Below are positions 29,501 to 37,000 of a stretch of 64,000 bases of DNA, one piece after another. The first letter of the stretch is position 1, and each line of letters begins with the position of its first letter. This stretch comes from Herbaspirillum sp. Sphag64 (GTDB lineage: Bacteria > Pseudomonadota > Gammaproteobacteria > Burkholderiales > Burkholderiaceae_D), in contig NZ_JACHYE010000001.1 in the NCBI RefSeq assembly GCF_014192645.1, positions 885,170-949,169 of the forward strand, written 5' to 3'. Below the pieces are notes generated by a model, which saw only the letters and a program-made list of their open reading frames with translations, ran no database searches and had not been told where the DNA came from. The position numbers were made by a program, and so were the translations under genes.

Positions 29501-29573
29501 GCGACTCCATGTCTGAAGAGGCAGGCGCAACAGGAGAAACTGGGAGTGAGAGTGAGGGAGAGGTAACATGCAT
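23511..29573 (-). CDS. Giant AT-rich protein of unknown function, 2020 aa, possible secreted effector or toxin
   Basis: The frame is intact for 2020 codons from the ATG at 29573 (AAAGGG nine bases upstream). Residues 1-25 are rich in Ser, Pro and Val without basic residues and are not a Sec signal, which resembles type III secretion signals. The next 330 residues look helical, then a hydrophobic stretch lies at about 345-370 (AALAFAGTTLLIAGKFI). Further hydrophobic segments are at about 572-598 and 628-652. Around 965-1005, FIPFYSCVNSLLAKD and CVLDVAFTLAPLVKKGG, followed by DAMDPGISLIINV, recall from memory the central region of very large Pseudomonas toxins of the dermonecrotic-like (DUF6543) group. 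The last 260 residues contain blade-like repeats (ISPRGNWVALIDS, ITPDQRFLGF, VAFSPLNALVALAFND) of a partial beta-propeller. The DNA, especially 24.6-28.2 kb, is much more AT-rich than both flanks, suggesting transfer. Function is not established. Confidence 0.8.
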   Translation of the reverse strand: MHVTSPSLSLPVSPVAPASSDMESPDIWFDAVDHLDMDKEWFEVQTDFASADSHSENDVEQSIPFTEDCRRCAKELISNFGGVLENQLVFVGLSKFFPGLPADIVVAAYELYMAVTERKNIDMAMLSTIGLASSHLLDNGNMISQMAHFIRETLLDYVGEAFLEQFSAQDGDHASSYFFTGLAVLVVAAKHWITDEGAPQRRLLRVPAYLGNLLLRASSYWNHLGKMAQHAGDVCRFTAQDTSGDHHYLCVEEINSSARATPKVTEQKSWRCTRMDDAGKIVGTERKCPFSKRFIGIENRHQGPQEAVASGSRPANSAAANGKSNDAAQALIVASAATMTASARHTGLPGRTVRGAALAFAGTTLLIAGKFIRDKFFIDRRNNTSVLEEPEFSASATVSENNDVDIHPQNDDAKTSVLTSASPQLLFRSRLIGYLHSIRLFSSNEVSDKELARAALRLIRQDKQHQTDLAHIALYGTGLFGERHDEYLDPSAEALLVGDLLSKLLFGGRSLEAYLLDEFVANRRISIEDFHQKITGWSFETEDEELVRFFNERFLFPIMPLLKIDFKKDDFADEFNLILVGSTTWFFLYLGAKFVEVSVQEERGAKEMQLFGAYIFQMLVKGDMVEGSNQAISLGIKVAALFFLPGMSPALLPSLGDAQKVVTHFMQMRIRSDSTRVNDFNAVKMALNKAIREPWHSRDKMAEKLLFHHCGSVNATLYSLPKRSIGKDKFLKKTLKKEVRIQQNSIQILKSSDEHLYCYNRKSQAIKIPTVNNAFKSAISNFVQSLKKADSLLLSQLFSVGDVFSHDCSYDDYQFINRAALTEVNVFVSRSRDIRELLTFGPVVQTWKPKAGYLFFNATLNGQTYTYVTNRTVNDYWIKKLDTNNLQRELLPFFESWPVSTLKNIDIVFSTNYDSVKTVIGEPISIFIDRLVEKRYKNFEDILYNDGYDKPLMDAIGQFLKDVFIPFYSCVNSLLAKDSTSAVVSCVLDVAFTLAPLVKKGGLILIKSARTASKKVLIQVVQSPQFIASYGIVAKKTISINSLISSVVFYGNEETISLGKSAFSLIVDAMDPGISLIINVNKMAAQFGSLFVSGNMIGVIANAVRNWRNVAEVSVRMQSMMDVRKIFVRVSKINNRGGDLEIDIQNSMMPINIDYKSSASFLSLVQYDDGYYNIFHLANSNHSVIAGETGEMTSRGDKVYVMLNAQSPTGVFIKYTCPLSLSNICNLSPWLSSATIAPKLKRSRMIEENGEKMWVFGDTEKMPQPFIYPDHQCEIIGDGYSPTNAYEIFEIDSVHYIIDTQQLYFRSLHAGDKLAIVPRQPRAFTLSLRRNQAGNIVIVLTDKPSENSSDYHSLLFAEGRYAKKNSDCSELRVPTEESLTAIIENQCFHLKVSAIRSHFVIVSNQLTHPSFKVGWSSKNNQWIPVKPYIGESSVHAGISLEDFVNEQKSHCEGIAFNKIPTALISGAVMHEGHTWLKVAGSYYRLGVWREDLCPLYCSNNNHIAAWLKYDVFTESFNVVHENDDWTAAKKKQTEFPFKKLEELMVPGREWYDLAQWLSVREQSQNNISVLTLRLYQTIFLQSLACTDRTELLSLPTAYLLSWSWHPDALPLNREYPALAMGLSLQRQIAAMRVGVKLNQVSLLHHIFLKNTLINTSRSAGTLIVGGSGEHEAIWLGDQQSTHTVGVLLKRYGLNFYGEHITTSDGMMKWVPDLQCAPTRSVIQFMQEINVQPELLTDIGKKNIWIAHKDWGLVKLLRGDLQSRIEYALISPRGNWVALIDSERYLSLFSLESFFGSRRSDSDTDIAATNRQQLPADLKSQDFSLCAVSDAGEFYHPGKFTWHKLQDHRTLWSPPPGFEPIFITPDQRFLGFEHPLRSGVLIYDQGEKRLIFLQRPANAEFNESLAAVAFSPLNALVALAFNDSKVYLYDLFNEISASNLDPIANVDLKNRTYAESETSYRYRQSIVMRFEGVFRYLTVIYATGSFGPSSQNFAYDLYELTASAGRKLDDVAAGREKKKGN

Positions 29574-29836
29574 CTATAAGCCCTTTATTCAAGAATTTGT
29601 CATAGTCCTGCCCAATGCGCTCACCTGCTTATTTGGCTATATGGCTAATGTACAAATCTCTACCGGGGCTTCATCATTAGCTCCCAATGAGAATGCTGAT
29701 GATGAGAAAAATTGATGTAGTGCGCTTAACAAAATGCTGCTAGCAGCGTTGCAGCTTCCTTACCGTAGCCATACTGGCCGCAGCGGCGCGCCTTGATACC
29801 GGCTTCAAATCGATGGTGATGTGTGAGCAATTTTGT

Positions 29837-29877
29837 ATGTTGTATGAAATGCGTTCTCGAAACGCATTTCATACAAC
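29837..29877. repeat. 18-bp perfect inverted repeat
   Basis: TGTTGTATGAAATGCGTT (29837-29854) and AACGCATTTCATACAACA (29860-29877) are exact reverse complements with a 5-nt loop (CTCGA). No T-run follows on either strand. Confidence 0.85.
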
Positions 29878-30118
29878 AGTTTGGCATTTGGGATTTCACG
29901 TGAGGCGATAAGTTCCTACCTCAAACCATTGACATAATTGCCCGCATAGCAAGGCCATATGATTGCTGCTGATGATGGTTAAAGTCAGTCCGAGGCGGTA
30001 CCAAGTATCTTGGATGTGGAGAATGCCTCCTGACAATGCAGCTGGATAAGGGAAGGTGAAGAGATGCAGTGCTGCACTGATAATGAATCAGGCACTGGTG
30101 GAATGGGACATCGCTTGA

Positions 30119-30157
30119 CACTGCGCCATGTCACTTGAAAAATGACATGGCACAGTG
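30119..30157. repeat. 15-bp inverted repeat with one mismatch
   Basis: CACTGCGCCATGTCA (30119-30133) pairs with TGACATGGCACAGTG (30143-30157) apart from one position, with a 9-nt loop. Confidence 0.75.
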
Positions 30158-30243
30158 GACATTTCACGAACATAACGCGGATGATCCGCATGCCGCAGCA
30201 AGAAAATTATTGCGTCATTGTGCATGCGTTTCACGAAAAACGC

Positions 30244-30267
30244 CTTTACCTTTACCTTTACCTTTAC
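30244..30267. repeat. Four tandem copies of CTTTAC
   Basis: Four exact 6-bp units. The aroG stop codon (30264-30266) lies inside the last unit, so the repeat marks the extreme 3' end of that gene. Confidence 0.9.
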
Positions 30268-31322
30268 TCGCCCACCAGACGACGCTGCTTGACCGCATCA
30301 GCCAAGCCCTGCAACACACCCAAACTCTCGTCCCAGCTGATGCAACCATCGGTGACCGACTGGCCATAGGTCAATTCCTTGCCCGGCACCAGGTCCTGAC
30401 GTCCGGCCACCAGATGCGACTCGACCATGACGCCGACAATACGGCTGTCGCCAGCAGCAATCTGGCGGCCGATATCAGCGCACACCGGAATCTGGTTTTC
30501 AGGCTTCTTGGAACTGTTGGCGTGCGAAGCATCGATCATCAGGCGTGAAGCCAGTCCATTGTTGGCGATGTCCTTACAGGCGGCATCCACGCTGGCGGCA
30601 TCGTAATTGGGCGCCTTGCCGCCACGCAGGATGATGTGGCAATCCTCATTGCCTGCAGTCGAGACGATGGCCGAATGTCCGCCCTTGGTAACCGACAGGA
30701 AATGGTGTGGCTGCGACGCTGCCTTGATCGCATCGACGGCAATCTTGATGTTGCCATCGGTGCCATTCTTGAAACCGACCGGGCACGACAGACCGGAAGC
30801 CAGTTCACGATGCACCTGCGATTCGGTGGTACGTGCACCGATCGCTCCCCAACTGATCAGATCGGCAATGTATTGCGGACTGATGACATCGAGGAATTCG
30901 GTGCCGGCCGGCAGACCCAGCTCGTTGATGTTCAACAACAATTCGCGCGCAGTACGCAAACCATCGTTGATACGGAAGCTGTTGTCCATGTATGGATCGT
31001 TGATCAAGCCCTTCCAGCCGACCGTGGTGCGTGGCTTCTCGAAGTAGACGCGCATGACGATTTCCAGCTCGCCCTTGAAACGCTCACGCTCAACGACCAG
31101 ACGGCGGGCGTATTCCATAGCAGCCTTAGTATCGTGGATGGAGCAAGGTCCGATGACCACCATGACTCGATCATCCTGACCGTGCAGAATACGATGCAAC
31201 GCAGTACGGCATTCTGCGGTCGTGCGCTCAACTTTTTCGCTACCGCCAAATTCGCGGATCAAATGCGAGGGAGGAGTTAATTCTTTCATTTCTCGGATAC
31301 GTAGATCGTCGGTGCGGGGCAT
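30264..31322 (-). CDS. aroG: 3-deoxy-7-phosphoheptulonate synthase (DAHP synthase, class I)
   Basis: AroG makes DAHP from phosphoenolpyruvate and erythrose 4-phosphate, the first step of aromatic amino acid synthesis. The 352-residue product is of the AroAI-alpha type, with VMVVIGPCSIHD, VMRVYFEKPRTTVGWKG, GARTTESQVHRELASGL, VGFKNGTDG and the metal-binding DASHANSSKKPE. GAGGAG precedes the ATG. A Phe/Tyr-rich leader ORF and a terminator lie directly upstream, so transcription is very probably controlled by attenuation in response to charged tRNA-Phe and tRNA-Tyr, in addition to any feedback inhibition of the enzyme. Confidence 0.97.
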   Translation of the reverse strand: MPRTDDLRIREMKELTPPSHLIREFGGSEKVERTTAECRTALHRILHGQDDRVMVVIGPCSIHDTKAAMEYARRLVVERERFKGELEIVMRVYFEKPRTTVGWKGLINDPYMDNSFRINDGLRTARELLLNINELGLPAGTEFLDVISPQYIADLISWGAIGARTTESQVHRELASGLSCPVGFKNGTDGNIKIAVDAIKAASQPHHFLSVTKGGHSAIVSTAGNEDCHIILRGGKAPNYDAASVDAACKDIANNGLASRLMIDASHANSSKKPENQIPVCADIGRQIAAGDSRIVGVMVESHLVAGRQDLVPGKELTYGQSVTDGCISWDESLGVLQGLADAVKQRRLVGE

Positions 31323-31356
31323 TTTTTCTCCTCAGTAATCTCTTGAATAGGGTAAA

Positions 31357-31384
31357 AAAAAACCGCCATCACTGGCGGTTTTTT
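31357..31384 (-). terminator. aroG attenuator terminator
   Basis: On the minus strand AAAAAACCGCCA (31384-31373) pairs with TGGCGGTTTTTT (31368-31357) around a 4-nt loop and continues into more T. It lies 35 nt upstream of the aroG ATG. Its 5' arm (ACCGCCA) can instead pair with TGGCGGT at 31436-31430 inside the leader ORF, the antiterminator. Confidence 0.88.
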
Positions 31385-31407
31385 AGAAAATTCGGTTTGG
31401 TCTCTGC

Positions 31408-31491
31408 TTACGAACGCTTACCGCTTTTCACCGCCATGGGGCTGGAATAGCTAAAGTAAAAATAAAAGAAGTAAGCGCGGGAAAAGCTCAT
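31408..31491 (-). CDS. aroG leader peptide, 27 aa, Phe/Tyr-rich
   Basis: The ORF starts at ATG 31491 and ends with TAA at 31408-31410. Five Phe and four Tyr codons fall within residues 3-15, with the core YFFYFYFSY at residues 7-15. This is the hallmark of leader peptides such as those of pheA and trp operons: a ribosome short of charged tRNA-Phe or tRNA-Tyr stalls here. Stalling covers CGCTTAC (31477-31471), frees the downstream TGGCGGT (31436-31430) to pair with the terminator 5' arm, and lets transcription enter aroG. With enough aromatic amino acids the ribosome reaches the stop and the terminator forms. The ribosome binding site is weak. The peptide itself is likely without further function. 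Confidence 0.82.
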   Translation of the reverse strand: MSFSRAYFFYFYFSYSSPMAVKSGKRS

Positions 31492-31670
31492 GTGGTTCAG
31501 CTTGTGTTTATCTGTAAGCAGTTAATCTGGATACCAACAACATATCAACGAAAACGATAATGCAATAAATTCCTGACTTTAGCAACAGCCGCCATTAATT
31601 TTTCACAAAAACCGCATTAAATGATGATTTCATGCATCCAAAGCATCGTCCAACCCCAAATATACACAAT

Positions 31671-33131
31671 TTATGCCGTGCCACCGACGGTAACACCATC
31701 CAGACGCAAGGTCGGCTGACCGACGCCAACGGGTACGCTCTGACCTTCCTTACCGCATACACCAACGCCGGAATCGAGCTTCATATCGTTGCCGATCATG
31801 CTGACGCGATTGAGAACTTCAGGCCCATTGCCGATCAAGGTTGCGCCTTTGACCGGATAGGCAATCTTGCCATTTTCGATCATGTAGGCTTCGCTGGCAG
31901 AGAACACAAACTTGCCGTTGGTGATATCAACCTGACCACCTCCAAAGTTGACGGCATATAAACCGTTCTTGACCGAGGCCAGAATTTCTTCCGGCTCGCG
32001 GTCACCTGCCAGCATGTAGGTATTGGTCATACGTGGCATCGGTAAATGCGCAAACGACTCGCGACGGGCATTGCCGGTAACCGGCATTTTCATCAGCCGG
32101 GCATTCATCGTGTCTTGAATGTATCCCTTCAGAATGCCGTCTTCGATCAGTGTGGTGCACTGGGTCGGATTGCCTTCATCATCCATATTGAGGGAACCAC
32201 GACGGTCCGCGATGGTGCCATCATCAACCACGGTGACGCCCTTGGCGGCGACGCGCTCCCCAATACGACCGGAGAAGGTGCTGGAGCCCTTGCGATTGAA
32301 GTCACCTTCCAGACCATGACCAATCGCTTCATGCAACAGGATGCCTGGCCAGCCAGGGCCGAGCACGACCGTCATCGGACCGGCAGGTGCCGGCCGCGCT
32401 TCCAGATTAACCAGTGCGGTAGATACCGCTTCGGAGGCGTATTTTTCCAGCAGGGCATCGCTGAAGTAGCCATAGTCATAGCGGCCACCACCACCACTGC
32501 TACCCATCTCGCGGCGACCGTTTTGCTCAGCAATCACGGTGACCGAAACACGTACCAGCGGACGAATATCTGCCGCCAGAACACCATCGCTGCGTGCCAC
32601 CAGCACCACATCATATTCACCGGCCAGACTGGCCATGACCTGCACCACGCGGGGGTCCTTGGCGCGGGCAATTTTCTCAACGCGCTCCAGCAATTTGACC
32701 TTTGCTGTCGCATCCAGCGAATTCAGCGGGTCATGCGGCAGATAAAGCGAGCGGCCACCACTGGGAACCACTTTACCAGCGATTTTTACCTTGCCAGCGC
32801 CTTGCCTGCCAATCGTGCGCGTGGCTGCGGCAGCGTCGAGCAGAATCGCTTCTGAGATTTCATCCGAGTAGGAGAACGCAGTCTTGTCACCAGAAACGGC
32901 ACGCACGCCCACACCCTGATCAATCGAAAAACTGCCGGTCTTGACGATGCCTTCTTCCAGACTCCAGCCTTCACTCTTGGTGAACTGAAAGTACAGATCG
33001 GCATAGTCGACCTTGTGGGTGAACATGGTGCCCAGTGTCTTGAGCAGCTTGCTTTCATCCAGGCCAAACGGGGTAAGCAAAATGTCGCGAGCGATACCGA
33101 GCGCGCTGAAATTGGGTTCGAATGATTTCAT
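31671..33131 (-). CDS. tldD: TldD metalloprotease subunit
   Basis: TldD with TldE/PmbA forms a zinc protease that matures peptides such as microcin B17 and CcdA and degrades unfolded peptides. The 486-residue product has the HExxxH zinc site H267-E268-H272 in [14 protein letters not shown], the region [21 protein letters not shown] and a C-terminal TldD/PmbA fold. The partner gene is not in this window. It is the last gene of a probable run with the amidase and YhdP genes on the minus strand, a gene order common in beta- and gammaproteobacteria. Confidence 0.96.
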   Translation of the reverse strand: MKSFEPNFSALGIARDILLTPFGLDESKLLKTLGTMFTHKVDYADLYFQFTKSEGWSLEEGIVKTGSFSIDQGVGVRAVSGDKTAFSYSDEISEAILLDAAAATRTIGRQGAGKVKIAGKVVPSGGRSLYLPHDPLNSLDATAKVKLLERVEKIARAKDPRVVQVMASLAGEYDVVLVARSDGVLAADIRPLVRVSVTVIAEQNGRREMGSSGGGGRYDYGYFSDALLEKYASEAVSTALVNLEARPAPAGPMTVVLGPGWPGILLHEAIGHGLEGDFNRKGSSTFSGRIGERVAAKGVTVVDDGTIADRRGSLNMDDEGNPTQCTTLIEDGILKGYIQDTMNARLMKMPVTGNARRESFAHLPMPRMTNTYMLAGDREPEEILASVKNGLYAVNFGGGQVDITNGKFVFSASEAYMIENGKIAYPVKGATLIGNGPEVLNRVSMIGNDMKLDSGVGVCGKEGQSVPVGVGQPTLRLDGVTVGGTA

Positions 33132-33173
33132 GAAAATAGAGTTGATTTACAGCAATAGGGTGATACCGGCGTT

Positions 33174-33980
33174 TTACAGTTTGCGATGCTTTAGGGCAGG
33201 CAAACTCTCACGGACGTATTGTAGACGATGGGGATCAATCGCACCGATCACAAGGCCCTCTCCTTCCGGCAGGACACTGACGATCTCACCCCAGGGGTCA
33301 ATCAGCATGCTGTGCCCCCAGGTACGGCGGCCATTGACATGATGCCCGCCCTGCGCCGAGGCCAGCACATAGCATTGGTTTTCGATGGCACGGGCGCGCA
33401 ACAGGATTTCCCAGTGGGCCTGACCGGTGGTGTAGGTAAACGCTGCCGACACGACCATCAGCGCGCATTCACCCATGGCGCGGTAGAGCTCGGGGAAACG
33501 CAGATCGTAGCAAACTGACAAGCCCACTCGGCCGCAAGGTGCTTCGAAACTGCGCACGGTATCGCCATGCACAATGGTGCGTGATTCGTCATAGGCTTCC
33601 TCACCACGAACGAAGCTGAACAGGTGAATTTTGTCATAACGGGCGACACGCCTGCCCTCAGGATCGTAGACCAGTGCCGTATTACACACCCGCTGCGGAT
33701 CGTCGGAGGACAGCGGCAAGGTGCCACCAATCAGCCATATCCGGTGCTCTCGTGCCAGCGCCGCCATGCATTGCTGGATCTTGCCCTCCTCGTCTGGCTC
33801 GGCATGGTCCAGCTTGACCTTTTCGTGCATGCCCATCAGCGCCCAGTATTCAGGCAACAACACCAGTTGCGCGCCCTGCTGCGAGGCCTGGGCGACCAGT
33901 TTGGCCGCACCGGCAAAGTTCTCTTCGGGTGAGGGTGTTGATACCATCTGGATGGCAGCAACTTGAAATGCTTGAGACAT
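33174..33980 (-). CDS. Carbon-nitrogen hydrolase (Nit1-like amidase)
   Basis: The 268-residue product is a nitrilase-superfamily amidase with the complete triad: Glu44 in LLPEYW, Lys117 in RYDKIHLF and Cys157 in LSVCYDLRFPELYR. The last motif is typical of Nit1/YbeM-type enzymes that hydrolyse deaminated glutathione or omega-amides, a metabolite repair role. It lies between yhdP and tldD on the same strand, a conserved arrangement. Confidence 0.92.
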   Translation of the reverse strand: MSQAFQVAAIQMVSTPSPEENFAGAAKLVAQASQQGAQLVLLPEYWALMGMHEKVKLDHAEPDEEGKIQQCMAALAREHRIWLIGGTLPLSSDDPQRVCNTALVYDPEGRRVARYDKIHLFSFVRGEEAYDESRTIVHGDTVRSFEAPCGRVGLSVCYDLRFPELYRAMGECALMVVSAAFTYTTGQAHWEILLRARAIENQCYVLASAQGGHHVNGRRTWGHSMLIDPWGEIVSVLPEGEGLVIGAIDPHRLQYVRESLPALKHRKL

Positions 33981-34070
33981 TGGTTCGGCTCCATGACTTA
34001 ATAGCTAAGAGGCAATCCTGAATACTTGGTCCACGCGAGGAATTTTCACCACACGTGGGATTTCTGGACG

Positions 34071-37000
34071 TTATTGGGTCGTCGCCTTGCTTCCTGCCAC
34101 ACCATCTTTATGCTCCTGCTTGACGACGACAGGCTCACGCCAGGACCCGGTGACATTGTACTCATAGGTCAGCGACTTCATCAGCGGTTCATGCAGGAAC
34201 AGTTGCGCCAGGAAAGTACCGACGCCGACCAACGGATGAATCGCCAGGGCAACGACGGAGGCAGTACCGACATTGATATCGGGAGTCACCACGACACGCA
34301 GATCCTGCGTTTCATGGGCAATATCTGCCGAACCCTTCATCACGACCGAGGCATTGACGCCGCTCATGGTCAGATTGTCCGTCGTCGCCGTTCCCTGCAG
34401 CACGCTGGCGTTACCGGTGATGCTGTCAAAGGCAAAGCCCTGCGAAAAGACATCACGAAAATCCAGCGTCAGCCGACGCGGCAAGGCCTGAAGATTGAGC
34501 ACGCCAAGTAATTTGGCAGCACCTGGCTCGACCTTGAGGAACTGGCCATCATCCAGATCAACGTGAAGCTGCCCCGACAGACTTGGGATATCGAGCGCAA
34601 AGGGCAGACCTTTCCAGTTGACATCACCATCAAGCTTGCCCTTGCCACCCTTGAGCGTACCAGGGAAACCCAGACGCTCCAGCAATTTGCCTGCATCATG
34701 AATATCCAGTGCGTAGGTCAAACCAGACCGGTTGTTATTGCCCTGCGCGGTCCAGTCACCGCTGGCGCGTAATTGTGCATCGGCGTTATTCAGGCTGAGC
34801 TTGTTGATATGCCATTGGCTGACCTCGTTACCGGCACTTCCCTCGTTGACGCGTACGTTGCTGGCATTGAGTTCAAGATGTCCAAGGGATTTGCCAAAGA
34901 CCTGGAATTCGTCAGCCATGATGTCCAACGCGGGGATCTTGAAACTGACCGGTACAGTCGATGCGTTGCTGACCTCGGCAATCACGTTCTTCGGAATATT
35001 GAGGGAGGCAAGACGTGCTGTTACCCGTCCCAGCACATTTCCGGCATTGGGCTCCTGCCAACTGGCATAGCCGCTGGCCTGGTCCGAGGCAAGATTGACC
35101 TGCCAGATTTTGCCAAGGTGAGAGGCACCAAGGACAACGTTATCCAGCTTCTTGTTCATGATCACCAACTCGCTGGCGCGACCGGCAATCGTATCTGGCT
35201 CAAGATAGGGGCTGAGCCAGGCATTGCTTGCAGCTTGCGCAGCACCGCCGGAAGCGCTCAAGCTGGAACGGAAACTGAGCCAGTTATCCAGATTCAGCGT
35301 CTGCGCAGTGGCATTGACTGCCAAGCCTCTCTCCGGCTGTGGAGGCGCCTGACTAAAACCAATACCGCCATGCAAGACTTCCCAGTCAGCCTGGGTCCCG
35401 GTGACTTTTTGACGCAGATAACTGGCTGACATGACGGAGGCCATTGTCAGTTTGATTTGGTCGCGCTCAATCAAGGGATCATCGGTGGGCAGGTCGATGA
35501 GTTCAAATTTCATCGGCCAACTCTCGCCAGCGGCTTTCTGTAAAGGTGCCGGCAAATCCAGCGCCAAGCCTTGCAATGCGGATTCCACAGTAATTTCGGC
35601 ATGACGCTGCTTGACGGCAATGGTTGCGCTGTAACGCGATGCGCCAGTCAACCTTTCAAGCAAGCGCTGCAGCACAGGATCGCTGTAGGTACGACGCAGA
35701 CCATCAGCGCTGAGGTTGCCATCAACCCTGACCAGTTCGTTGCCGTCGCGTTGGGTACCGCCCGAAACAGTGACTGGCTCATTGAGGAACAAGCCATTGA
35801 TGGACTCCAGTGCGAATCCCTTTTCATTGAAGGTCAGTACGCCGTTAGTACGGTTAATTACCGGCAGCGCAGGCAACAACGCAACATTGTTGTTATTGAA
35901 CTGCAAACGTCCCTCCACCTTGGCATCAAGCAGGTGATGCAGGGGCAGTTCCAACTTTAACCCCATTTTGGCATTGCCTTCGGCCTTGCTGGCTGAGGTG
36001 AAGTTGCCAATCCAGTGCGCCACCGGACTGGCATCCAGATAGCGCAGCATCTTTTCGAGAGAGCCGCTGGCAGTACCAACGATTTCCAGCGGCGATTGCG
36101 GATCGAGCAAATCAGCGTATATCGCGCTGATATCTGCCAGCGGCACGCCCATCGTTTCTGCAGAATCGGCATGGATTTCCAGACGCGAGTGGTCAAGCGT
36201 GACGCTGCCTTTGCCCTGTTGCAACAACGGCCATTCAGGTGACTGACCATCCGGCGCCTTGCGCGCGGGATCGTAATTGATGGTCAGCCCCTGGAATTTA
36301 CCGTCCAATTTGAATCCACTGTTGGCATCCACATTGGATCGCGATGCGTGCAATGGGAAATCAGCCAGATCACCCTTGGCGGTGATATCGACGTCAGTCA
36401 GCTTGCCATCGAGGAGGCCACCGCTGAGCCATTGGCTCAGCTTTTCAGGTGTATGCAACGGCAAGAAGCGCGCTATCCGACGAATGTCAAACGTCGAAAA
36501 ATGGGCCTTGAGATCAATCGCACCCGGCCGGTTGAACTCAAGTGGCAAGACATGCGAGCCGCTCAAGCTACCAGCAATGCCTTCCAGTGCGAAATGCATG
36601 TCGTCAATCTGGAACCGAAGTGTCTGATCTTTCTGTACTTGCCAACGACTGTTCAGATTCAATTGGTCGAAGGCAACCTTGGGATCGGTGAACAAAGATG
36701 GCAACAACAAGACGCCATCGGTAGTCGCCAGGCTGAGATGCCCGGATTTTTCGGTGGCATCAATCTGTCCGGTCAGATTGGAGAAGCCTGGTACTGCGGG
36801 AACGCCACTGCGCCCCGGCCGCAGTGTTGTGGCTGGCTGCGCCGTCCGTGCCGCCTGCGCCTGCATGCCAAGTCCGATGAAACCACCGTGCAGGCTGTAG
36901 GACTGAATATCTGGATAACTACCCTGCCATTGCAACGAGAAATCCTTGAGCTGACCACGCGGTGCCAGATCAGCAAGCAACTTGCGCTGCGACAGCGGCA

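Larger units (their letters stand above)
29574..30263. other. 690-bp geneless stretch with long hairpins
   Basis: No convincing gene on either strand. It contains the promoter region of the giant gene, a 41-nt near-perfect palindrome (29837-29877), a second 15-bp stem hairpin (30119-30157) and a four-copy CTTTAC repeat at the aroG end. Composition is mixed, suggesting the edge of an inserted segment. Confidence 0.6.
31323..31670 (-). other. aroG leader region
   Basis: The 348 bp between tldD and aroG hold the promoter, leader peptide, antiterminator and terminator of aroG. On the minus strand a weak promoter candidate is TTGCTA, 17 bp, CATTAT at about 31582-31554, upstream of the leader peptide. 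Confidence 0.6.

Noticed and set aside
23511..29573. Type III or type VI secretion locus around the giant gene
   Set aside because: No structural, chaperone, Hcp, VgrG or PAAR gene is visible within the window; only the protein itself hints at secretion.
30135..30548. 137-codon plus-strand frame starting in the geneless stretch and running into aroG
   Set aside because: Two thirds lie antisense to aroG, and the start overlaps a hairpin loop; no ribosome binding site and no domain.
32046..32855. 269-codon open frame antisense to tldD
   Set aside because: Shadow of tldD; composition follows that gene's codon bias.
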